DNA from: JACMLD01 sp038207265
Lineage (GTDB): Bacteria > Bacteroidota > Bacteroidia > Chitinophagales > Chitinophagaceae
Reading direction: 5' to 3'
Assembly: GCA_038207265.1 (NCBI GenBank)
Contig: JBBQZZ010000002.1
Span: 62,001 to 126,000, forward strand
DNA: 64,000 nucleotides
Numbering within the stretch: position 1 is the stretch's first letter; each line of letters starts with the position of its first letter. This document shows, one piece after another, positions 26,042 through 33,755 of the stretch. The notes beneath the pieces were generated by a model, which was not told the DNA's origin, did not search any database, and saw only the letters and a program-made list of their open reading frames with translations. The position numbers were made by a program, and so were the translations under genes.

Positions 26042-27694
26042 TTACTTAATACCATATACCGCAACGCTGTTTGAAAACGTAGCGAGATATACATGACCGT
26101 TAGCAACCACGGGGGACGAGAATTTTGCATAAGTCCCGGCCGCATCCTGCGCGGGTTTCTCGTCATTGCTCCATAGTAATTTACTTATATCGGTTGCATC
26201 AAAAGCTCTTAATACACCCGGACTTACCGCATGTTCAGCATCTCCTGTTTTTGCATAGGCTGCCCATACAATGCCTGTACCAGCTACATCTCCATTGGAA
26301 GAAACAGTAAGCATCGCACCACTTTGTCCCTTTGGTCCGCCGCCATTATAAGTTAGCTGGTTATTTAGCTCTAAGGTGTTACTGCCGCGATTAAAAGGAA
26401 AGGCACGCAATGGATCATTTTCTGACCAAACATACAAAAACTCTTTGCCTGCGCCTTTGTAATAAGATGGTTGGCAATGCAGGTTCGCATCAACACCTAA
26501 TGGGATGGTTTGCTGAACCTGGTTGGACGAAAGCTGATATCCACCCATATTATCCTTATTGAGCAGATACAGGTTACCATCTTTACAACCTGTGAAATAA
26601 TAATTTGAATTGGGTATTAGGAAGGTGCCCATTACTCCATAATCAAGATCTTGTTGTTCTAAAATCTGAAAATTAAATGGTGTGAAATAGGTTTCCACTT
26701 TCAAACTACCGGCATTCACTGATAATTTCATTGCACTTTCTCCCCGGTTTCGCGGATTGGTTGGATCGTTTCCAACGCCAACGGTCCCGTTACCGGTTAC
26801 TGCATAAAGACTGCCCTGGTTATCTGCAGCCAGTCCCATACCGCTTTCCCAGATACCGCCATAGATTCCGTCCGGTGTATCGTTGTAAACAATTTCCTGT
26901 TGTAAATTATTGGCGTTATAACCAAGTATCCATCCATGATAAGGTCCCCAATCACAATGAGAAGAAAAACTAACAAATATTCTTCCATTTACAAGTATTA
27001 GCGCCTGGCGTTGATTTTGTTTTTGCGAATCAAAATTAATAATGTTGTTAACACTACCATCTCCATTACCGTTATAGGTAGCCGCAATTTGTACCGGACT
27101 GCCGTTCACTTCTGCGCCAGTTACAATATTAATGGCATGTAAATACTGGTTAAAAGTATTGCTGCCATTGGTGTTGCGTGCAACAAAGTACATTGTTTTT
27201 GAAATAGAATCAATAACCGGGGTTCCAACAATTCCAATACTTCCGCTAAAATCCTGGTAAAAGCCACCACACGCACCCGTCATATCACTGGCACGTGGCG
27301 CACGCATACCAGGAGCAGAAAAATTCTTCTGCCAATATAAAGTTCCGTTGTCTGCATCATAAGCATATACAGAATTACTGACTGCTGCTATAAAAACAAC
27401 ATTGTGGTTTCCATTGCTGATGTTCAGATTACCTACAACCAATGGCTGTGCGTAAACCTGGTCATCTACCGGTAATGAAAATAACTTTCCAAATTGACTG
27501 GTATTTACATTGCTTGTAGTCAGCTTTGTTTCATTGCTGTTAAATCCTGCACGGCTGTTATCAGTATGCTGGGTTAAAATTGAAATGTGCTGATCATTTG
27601 GCGGTGCATTATAGATGGGCGTTGTGGTTTGCTTTTTATTGCAAGCAGCGCCTATAGTGACAAGCAGGACGACGAAGAAATTTTTAATTGACAT
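26042..27694 (-). CDS. PQQ-like beta-propeller lipoprotein
   Basis: 550 aa. A lipoprotein signal (MSIKNFFVVLLVTIGAACNK) is followed by repeated blades of the PQQ-binding-like propeller: VYAYDADNGTLYWQKNF, LHAINIVTGAEV, LYAVTGNGTVG, LYLLNKDNMGG and the last blade VANGHVYLATFSNSVAVYGI. Two Cys (GACGGFY, and SHCDW) occur mid-protein. The fold is recognisable but the catalytic Trp-docking residues of true quinoprotein dehydrogenases are not clear, so enzymatic activity is uncertain; it may be a surface or periplasmic binding protein. Lies downstream of, but separated from, the DUF4097 operon on the same strand. Confidence 0.75.
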   Translation of the reverse strand: MSIKNFFVVLLVTIGAACNKKQTTTPIYNAPPNDQHISILTQHTDNSRAGFNSNETKLTTSNVNTSQFGKLFSLPVDDQVYAQPLVVGNLNISNGNHNVVFIAAVSNSVYAYDADNGTLYWQKNFSAPGMRAPRASDMTGACGGFYQDFSGSIGIVGTPVIDSISKTMYFVARNTNGSNTFNQYLHAINIVTGAEVNGSPVQIAATYNGNGDGSVNNIINFDSQKQNQRQALILVNGRIFVSFSSHCDWGPYHGWILGYNANNLQQEIVYNDTPDGIYGGIWESGMGLAADNQGSLYAVTGNGTVGVGNDPTNPRNRGESAMKLSVNAGSLKVETYFTPFNFQILEQQDLDYGVMGTFLIPNSNYYFTGCKDGNLYLLNKDNMGGYQLSSNQVQQTIPLGVDANLHCQPSYYKGAGKEFLYVWSENDPLRAFPFNRGSNTLELNNQLTYNGGGPKGQSGAMLTVSSNGDVAGTGIVWAAYAKTGDAEHAVSPGVLRAFDATDISKLLWSNDEKPAQDAAGTYAKFSSPVVANGHVYLATFSNSVAVYGIK

Positions 27695-27852
27695 ATTGTT
27701 GGAAATAATTGTTTTTGAAAGTAAACAATTATTTCCAGCCTTTTGCCTTCAGCAGTTGTTTATATTTTAACGGTCTTGTTTTTGCAGCATCTAGTGCTGG
27801 AACAGCATCACCGGTATCATTTTTATTTGTGTTCCTTACCCGGTCATTTATT

Positions 27853-28506
27853 TTATTGAACTGTCTTTCTAAGGAAAATATCGCCGCTGATTGTTTCCAG
27901 TTCTACTGGTATACCACCGCCATTGTACGCCCCGGTTATTGCATTGCCGCCACGACTGCCTTTTGCTTTTTCAAGTGCAACATCTGTATAGATAGTACCG
28001 GAAATGGTACTCATTTTCAAATCGGCCTTACGGGAGGGTACCAGGGCCATATCTATAAAGCCACTGATCGTATGTGCCTTTACCCTTTCTGTTTGTCCTT
28101 CTATGGTAATATTGCCGTCAATGGTCTCCACTGCAAATTCGCTGTGCTCTGGTATGAATACATCCCAGTAAATTTTGCTCCGGTAATTGCAATTACAATT
28201 ACATGAATCGTTCCAGCGCTGGCGTTGTTTGTCGTTGTCAAAATGTGCTTTTATATCTATGCTGTTAGCGGACTCTTCAAACCCTGTTGTATAAACTTCA
28301 TTGTCTTTGTTGTTATTGATGTCAATGGATGCTTTGACGTAAACTTCATTTTTATTCCAGGTGACAATTCGGATGGAGTCAGCTATCTGGATATTCAATT
28401 TAATGGTTTTGCCTGCGGTGTACCCGAAATGTTTCTCTACCAACCTCTGGGCATGTGAGAAACAACTTAAGAGGCATAACAATAAAAATATGACTGTATT
28501 TTTCAT
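27853..28506 (-). CDS. DUF4097-like beta-strand repeat protein (second copy of operon)
   Basis: 217 aa with a signal peptide (LLSCFSHAQ). The body is a right-handed beta-helix-like series of the DUF4097/adhesin type: EFAVETIDGNITIEGQTERV, KAHTISGFIDMAL, LKMSTISGTIYTDV, VELETISGDIFLRK. A cluster CNCNC with aspartates sits at about residue 103. It ends with nearly the same SGDIFLRK motif as its upstream neighbour and is likely an in-operon duplicate. Last gene of the sigma/anti-sigma operon, so likely an exported target or output of that regulatory unit. Confidence 0.72.
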   Translation of the reverse strand: MKNTVIFLLLCLLSCFSHAQRLVEKHFGYTAGKTIKLNIQIADSIRIVTWNKNEVYVKASIDINNNKDNEVYTTGFEESANSIDIKAHFDNDKQRQRWNDSCNCNCNYRSKIYWDVFIPEHSEFAVETIDGNITIEGQTERVKAHTISGFIDMALVPSRKADLKMSTISGTIYTDVALEKAKGSRGGNAITGAYNGGGIPVELETISGDIFLRKTVQ

Positions 28507-28542
28507 AACTCGTGCTTTAATCGTATTAATGATGAGACCTTG

Positions 28543-29325
28543 TTAAGATGCTTTTTTTCTTAAATAGATGTTACCACTGATATTCGTGATTTTAAAATCG
28601 GCTCCACCACCATTCAGTTGTCCTTTTACTTTATTGTTGCCACCTACCCGTTTCATGGATTTTTTATCCGTGTCGAAATCAAAATCTGAATAAATGCCAC
28701 CGGAGATATTTTCCATTTGAATATCAATTCCTGCCCTGGCCGGAACCGTGATATCAATTTCACCACTGATAGCGGCAATAGAAATTGGTTTTTCTTTACT
28801 AACATCCGTTAAAACCACATCAATGTCTCCGCTGATGGCTGAAAGTACCAATGACCCGGAAACATTTTTCAGGCTGATGCCCTGGCAATTCTTAATGTCT
28901 ACTTCTCCCTTGATATTGGAAACATTTACATCGCCTGAATGACCGCACTCATTGTCTACCTTGACGCTGAAATTATCCGGTACTTTTATTTTGTAGTTGG
29001 CAGATTGAGTAATGGGCAGCAAACATTGCAATGTGATCTGGTTCCCATTTTTTTCGACAGATACGCCAAATCCAGTATTGTCCGTTCCTTCTGCATAAAC
29101 GGGCTGCAAACCTTTAGCCCGCGAGGGAGTCTTATTGGAACGATCGCTGGTTATGATGATTTCATTGCCGCTGTAGCCTTCAATTGGGAGATCACCTGCA
29201 AAATCATTTAAAGTAAGTTTACCTTCTTTTACGTTTTGTACTGCTATTTTGTAGTCCTGTGCATTTACGGAAAGCCCTGCGGAAAAGAGCATAACAGTCA
29301 AGAATAAGCGATTGATAGATTTCAT
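28543..29325 (-). CDS. DUF4097-like beta-strand repeat protein
   Basis: 260 aa with a signal peptide (FSAGLSVNAQ). Strand repeats of the DUF4097 type run through residues 90-260: GHSGDVNVSNIKGEVDI, VSGSLVLSAISGDIDVV, IAAISGEIDITVPARAGI, QMENISGGIYSDFD, FKITNISGNIYLRKK. Family members accompany ECF sigma/anti-sigma genes in Bacteroidota; biochemical function is unknown. ATG 29325 is preferred to an upstream ATG at 29358 because it directly precedes the signal peptide. 36 nt upstream of its shorter paralog. Confidence 0.72.
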   Translation of the reverse strand: MKSINRLFLTVMLFSAGLSVNAQDYKIAVQNVKEGKLTLNDFAGDLPIEGYSGNEIIITSDRSNKTPSRAKGLQPVYAEGTDNTGFGVSVEKNGNQITLQCLLPITQSANYKIKVPDNFSVKVDNECGHSGDVNVSNIKGEVDIKNCQGISLKNVSGSLVLSAISGDIDVVLTDVSKEKPISIAAISGEIDITVPARAGIDIQMENISGGIYSDFDFDTDKKSMKRVGGNNKVKGQLNGGGADFKITNISGNIYLRKKAS

Positions 29326-29400
29326 AATTTTTGTTTTAGATAATAATTTCCTGTGCAACTTTCGTCGCCGTTTTGTTATTTGAAGAAATCAGAGAATATA

Positions 29401-30219
29401 TTACAGTAAACGCAGCCCTTTTTGTGCAATGTCTTTTACAGGCTTCATGGTTTTTTTATTCAAGAGAATTTCACGAATGGGACCGATGGCCTTGCTTTCT
29501 TTTCTTTCTGCCAGCATGTTGATCAGTACAATCTGCATAATCGGCTCGGTTTGTTTGCTCAACGATGCCACCATTGAATCGCGAACAGACTGGCTACTGG
29601 CAAATTTTGCTACCGAATACAAAGCTGCCAGTCTTACATTCAAATTCTTATCGTTATTCAACGTATTGAACATAGCATTGATGATCTTCTGATCGCCATT
29701 GCCCATTTCTTCTGCATAATTTACGGCCTTGATGCGCTCACTGGCGGATTCATCATTGAGCAGGTTAAACATCAATGCTTCTTTCATTTCTTTTACTTCA
29801 CTCTTTAGATCTGCAATTTCTGCTGAACTTTTTGGCTGAACGTTTCCTGGTGTTAAACGGGAGCCAATAAAAACACCCAGTGCTACCAATATAACGCTGG
29901 CAGCTATGCGTAAAATGACGGACATCGATTTCACATGTGCAGGTGTTTTGCTTTTGTCCTCCTTTAAAATACTGGTAGTGGCAGCAATATTTAGTTCGCT
30001 TTGCAGCATGATATCGAATTTTTCCCGGAGCGCCGGCCCAGGTTTTTCCATCACCGGATTATTCATTGTATGAAACATCATTTCATATTCTTGTTTAACT
30101 TGCCTGCAATGCGCACAGGTTGCCATGTGTTCATCGATAGGATTGCGCATAGCCGGACCGATCAGGCCATCGAGGTAATCTACCATCAGTTGTTCAACTT
30201 CATGACATTCCATAAACAT
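29401..30219 (-). CDS. Transmembrane anti-sigma factor with periplasmic HEAT repeats
   Basis: 272 aa. N-terminal zinc-binding anti-sigma motif: HEVEQLMVDYLDG then HMATCAHCRQ (HxxxCxxC). One membrane helix at about residues 127-147 (RIAASVILVALGVFIGS). The C-terminal part, about 165-272, has HEAT-like helical pairs (NVRLAALYSVAKFASSQSVR, QIVLINMLAERKESKA). The expected role is to hold the ECF sigma factor encoded 7 nt upstream until a periplasmic signal releases it. The HEAT sensor domain is the unusual part compared with simple anti-sigma factors. Confidence 0.82.
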   Translation of the reverse strand: MFMECHEVEQLMVDYLDGLIGPAMRNPIDEHMATCAHCRQVKQEYEMMFHTMNNPVMEKPGPALREKFDIMLQSELNIAATTSILKEDKSKTPAHVKSMSVILRIAASVILVALGVFIGSRLTPGNVQPKSSAEIADLKSEVKEMKEALMFNLLNDESASERIKAVNYAEEMGNGDQKIINAMFNTLNNDKNLNVRLAALYSVAKFASSQSVRDSMVASLSKQTEPIMQIVLINMLAERKESKAIGPIREILLNKKTMKPVKDIAQKGLRLL

Positions 30220-30226
30220 TGAGTCT

Positions 30227-30766
30227 TTATTGTTTGAAATATAAAACCCTTAATTCTTTTAATGCCCTGTGTATTTGTACTTTGATAGAACCCAGCGACA
30301 TGTTTTTCATTTTTGCGATGTCTGCATATTTTAATCCTTCGAAACGGCTAAGTACAATCAGTTCCCGGTCTACAGGCCCCAAACCCAATAATGCCTGTTT
30401 CAGTTTTTCGTAATCATTTTCTTTATAACCACTTTGATATTCTGATATATCCTCCGGCAGATTTTCTGCATTTTGTACCACCGCTTTGATGCGTTGGTTT
30501 TGCCGGCAATAGTCTGCGTGAAGATTCCTGGCCATTTGGTATATCCAGGATTTGAAACTTCCTGCTTCACCATTAAATGAATGCTTGTATCGGATGACCC
30601 GGTAAAAAAGGTTTTGCGTAAGATCTTCGCTGCTGGTCTTATCAATTGTTAACTTCAAAAAAAAATTATACAACGGCAGCTGGTAGCGTTCGAACAAAGC
30701 TGATAAATCAGACAATTGCCCGTTCTTTACCGAATGCATAATTTCTTCGTCTGTTAGTCTTGTCAC
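30227..30766 (-). CDS. ECF sigma-70 family RNA polymerase sigma factor
   Basis: 179 aa with region 2 (LYNFFLKLTIDKTSSEDLTQ, then FKSWIYQMARNLHADYCR) and region 4 helix-turn-helix (LIVLSRFEGLKYADIAKM followed by SLGSIKVQIHRALKELR). First gene of a four-gene minus-strand operon with its HEAT-domain anti-sigma and two DUF4097 proteins. Likely autoregulates the operon, as ECF systems usually do; no promoter consensus could be assigned with confidence in the upstream 200 nt. Confidence 0.9.
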   Translation of the reverse strand: MTRLTDEEIMHSVKNGQLSDLSALFERYQLPLYNFFLKLTIDKTSSEDLTQNLFYRVIRYKHSFNGEAGSFKSWIYQMARNLHADYCRQNQRIKAVVQNAENLPEDISEYQSGYKENDYEKLKQALLGLGPVDRELIVLSRFEGLKYADIAKMKNMSLGSIKVQIHRALKELRVLYFKQ

Positions 30767-30993
30767 CAGGTTCTGTAATTATATTCTCCAGCTGATTACC
30801 GGCGAAAGGTAAAATGGTTACAGGAAATTCAATATTTATGTTTTGAAAGTGGAAAATGTGAAGAAATTTTCCGATGATGATTGATATAACCGATATAGTA
30901 GTTTCAAAAGTTGTTTACCCTGCTCATACGATAAGCCGTTTTTGGAAGAGGGGGAATACCAGGCAACTGCGTGGCAATAATTTACTAAAGTAG

Positions 30994-31470
30994 TTACTCC
31001 GTTAGGTTTGAATTTTTTGTTTCAGGTGACGGATTGTTTTTATACACCCATTCCCAGGCATCGCCAATTCCTTCATCCTGTACAATACCGGTAAATTCAA
31101 ATCCATTGCGTTTTAAAATGGCAACAGAGGCATTTTCTTCGGGCGATGTTTTAGCAGTAATTGTTATTGTGGGATCCATTAATTGCGTAATTGACATCAG
31201 TTCCTTACAAATAAAACCGGCGATACCCTGTCCTTCATATGCTTTAAAAGTTCCATATGCAATTTCTACCCGGTTGTCTTTCGGTGCGCTGGTGAAACCA
31301 CCTGCACCTACAACAATATTGTCCCTGATGGCCATATATCCAATCCATGGCGGGTTGTAACCTGTTTTATGATAGTAATCCGGATAAGATTCAAAAAGCT
31401 GGCGGCAATCAGGATTGTCGTAAATGGATTTTGTTTTGTCTTCGTCAATATGTATGGGTGTAAGATGCAT
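30994..31470 (-). CDS. GNAT family N-acetyltransferase
   Basis: 158 aa. Motif A of the acetyl-CoA binding site is GTFKAYEGQGIAGFICKELM, close to the RimJ/RimL-type QxGxA loop, followed by TSPEENASVAILKRNGF, the motif B arrangement of that subgroup. Likely acetylates a small molecule or protein N-terminus; substrate unknown. Stands alone. The following 31471-31849 gap holds no supported gene; a minus-strand 77-codon frame there has poor composition. Confidence 0.82.
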   Translation of the reverse strand: MHLTPIHIDEDKTKSIYDNPDCRQLFESYPDYYHKTGYNPPWIGYMAIRDNIVVGAGGFTSAPKDNRVEIAYGTFKAYEGQGIAGFICKELMSITQLMDPTITITAKTSPEENASVAILKRNGFEFTGIVQDEGIGDAWEWVYKNNPSPETKNSNLTE

Positions 31471-31849
31471 TTGGGAATTTTTTTATTTGCGCTAGGTTTT
31501 ACAAAAATAACCATATGGTAATAAAAAAAGTTTTAAATCGCAAAGTACACTAATAATAAATTGTATGCTTCTTGCCGCCGTGTTATCGTTGGTGATATTT
31601 TTTAGGCTACTTAAAACGAATGATACCGGAAAGTGGTAAAAACTGGAAGCTAAAAATTTGAATGACGGATATGCAAAAGCAGCAGCCTCTGAAAGTATTG
31701 TGAATACCAGATGAACAACCGTCATTGCTTCATTTTAATAAATAGTACGATTGTTTCGATCCCTGCAGTTTTAAATAGCAGTACCTATTAAATTGAAAGT
31801 AACTACTATACTAAGCCAGTTGCAGCAAGCAATTTAAGTTTTTTGCTTT

Positions 31850-32299
31850 TTATATAGTATGAATGGTTCGGAATTCAATTTCATGATCAGCTAATGCATA
31901 CAGAAAATTTTGTAGCTGGTGCAGGTATTGAATATTTTTAAGACAGGGTGACGGGCTGCGTAACCTGAGCTTGCCGTCCAGGAATTCCCAATCGAAATGG
32001 CTATTGCCAATTTTCAATGTCCATAACTCCCGCAGAAAAGTTTTAAATCCGCATTGACGTAATATGTCTTCATTCAATGCAATGGCTTCAATATCGTTGC
32101 AGTCCACTTCTTTAATGATTTCATTCAACTGGGTATGATAGTCGTTGTTGCGTGATGCGCCAAACGGAACCAGTTCCCGGTGAACTGCAAACTTGCTTTC
32201 GTAAATTATTGAATTGCTTAAAATTTGTTGTACAGTAATCACCTGTCCTTTGCGTGTTCTGACTTTGTTACCATAACGCAGATCTTTTGTAAGTATCAT
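31850..32299 (-). CDS. Conserved Bacteroidota hypothetical protein with C-terminal YLHQLQN motif
   Basis: 149 aa, no signal or membrane segment. Layout: RYGNKVRTRKGQVITVQQIL (small beta domain), IALNEDILRQCGF in mid-protein, and the C-terminal NIQYLHQLQNFLYALADHEIEF. I recognise this as a widespread uncharacterised Bacteroidetes family, also seen in phage and mobile DNA, where the end reads YLHQLQNLYFALTG. ATG 32299 is chosen; a longer frame to 32383 adds a non-conserved basic tail. The gap 32300-32705 upstream shows no gene I can support. Confidence 0.6.
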   Translation of the reverse strand: MILTKDLRYGNKVRTRKGQVITVQQILSNSIIYESKFAVHRELVPFGASRNNDYHTQLNEIIKEVDCNDIEAIALNEDILRQCGFKTFLRELWTLKIGNSHFDWEFLDGKLRLRSPSPCLKNIQYLHQLQNFLYALADHEIEFRTIHTI

Positions 32300-32705
32300 A
32301 GAGTCTATTTTAAAGTAAATACGGCGGCGGGTTGGCCTCGGTAATTCACGGGAAATAGACTTATTGATTGGAACTGGACACAAGATAATTGGCGGTCATC
32401 AGACTTGCAATAGATGTGGATTACTTTTTAAAATTAGCGCAATGTTTGTATGTCAGCCTCTATCTGTTGGATCATTACATCATAAATTAATCGGTAAACA
32501 TGCATTGTATTCTTAGTGGATATACTATGTTTTGTTGTAAATAATACAACCTGCAGAATATTACTGATAACCGGTGAACGCACAGATAATATAACGCAAA
32601 ACTGAAGAAAGGGGCCATTCGCTGATCTTTGATCACAGATAGAGTGAGGTAGCCAACGATGTAGTATCATGGCTGAATAACAACGGACGCCGGGAACAAA
32701 TGGGA

Positions 32706-33458
32706 TTAAAGGTTGTTTGCAGACTCTTGCAACAACCTGGATCGAGAAACGTAATCTTTATCTGATCCATACACAAACAGGCAACTTCCGTTCTTAATGG
32801 TTTCAATTAAATGACGATGGATTTTTACCGGAATAGCAGGGCACCCTTCACTTCTTCCAATATAACCTTGCTGCCTGGCTGCATTTTCATTTACATACCT
32901 GGCAGAATGCATCACTATACCACGTTCAAATGCATTATCATTGATACCTTCTTCCATGCCTTGTAAACGAAGTGAATATCCATGATGTCCGCGATAGGTC
33001 TGACCAGTTACATAAAACCCAAGGCTGCTCTGAAAACTATTGAATTGATTGGAAAATTTTGTTGCGATTTCCTTTCCGGAATTACGACCATGCGATACAA
33101 ATGTATTGTACAACAGTTTGCCCGTTAACTGGTCTATAACAAACAATCTTTTTTTATTGGAAGGCAGACTGAAGTCAACGATTGATAAAATGCGATCATT
33201 ATAGATGGTGCCCGCCGCTTTCAATTTTTCAAAACCTGTTACGGCCATCTCAAAAGCCTCTCTTGACAATCCAAACTTATCGAGTTCCATTGATTCATAC
33301 AAGCGCAGGTGTGCAGAAATGGCAGCGGTAATGGTTGATCCTGGTGAAGCTGATGTTGAAATATTCTTTGCAGAAAGTAGTGTACATGCTAGCGAAGCAA
33401 TAAGAAATACAGCAATAATTCTTTTTGAAAAAGAAATGGTTTTTCTGAACATAGTCAA
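32706..33458 (-). CDS. Murein L,D-transpeptidase catalytic domain family protein
   Basis: 250 aa with a signal segment (residues about 12-30). The catalytic region is recognisable: VSHGRNSGKEIATKFSNQ, SSLGFYVTGQTYRGHHGYSL, INDNAFERGIVMHSARYV and the nucleophile Cys in GRSEGCPAIPV. This is the wider L,D-transpeptidase family that cross-links or modifies peptidoglycan in the periplasm; this Bacteroidota subgroup often carries this SxGCPA motif. Full length. Stands alone; the 297 nt upstream (33459-33755) is AT-rich with no gene seen. Confidence 0.85.
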   Translation of the reverse strand: MTMFRKTISFSKRIIAVFLIASLACTLLSAKNISTSASPGSTITAAISAHLRLYESMELDKFGLSREAFEMAVTGFEKLKAAGTIYNDRILSIVDFSLPSNKKRLFVIDQLTGKLLYNTFVSHGRNSGKEIATKFSNQFNSFQSSLGFYVTGQTYRGHHGYSLRLQGMEEGINDNAFERGIVMHSARYVNENAARQQGYIGRSEGCPAIPVKIHRHLIETIKNGSCLFVYGSDKDYVSRSRLLQESANNL

Positions 33459-33755
33459 TCAAGGATTTTAGAAGCGTCTTAACTGGAAACGCAATAATAG
33501 GCGATTCCTTGCCCCTGAGAAACTGATTGTGGAAAAATTAACATATAAAATTATGAACTAACATATTTATTGATATGAGTCAAGGTCGCAGTCCAGATTA
33601 TTTTAAGCATAACATTTCTTCATCTAAATGTAAATCTTTAGTAATTGGTAATTCAGAATATAACGGTATGCCTTAAATGTAATTTCTTTAGCAACTGTGT
33701 CGGGTGAAATGTTGTCGCAAAAAATAGCATTACATGTAAACGGGTTTGCTGACAA

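Noticed and set aside
31492..31725. 77-codon minus-strand frame upstream of a GNAT gene; also a plus-strand fragment reading NLNDGYAKAAASESIV
   Set aside because: The first has no domain or plausible start context, the second is interrupted by stops and too short to separate from chance.
32434..32670. 78-codon minus-strand frame
   Set aside because: Poor composition, no start context, no similarity recognised.
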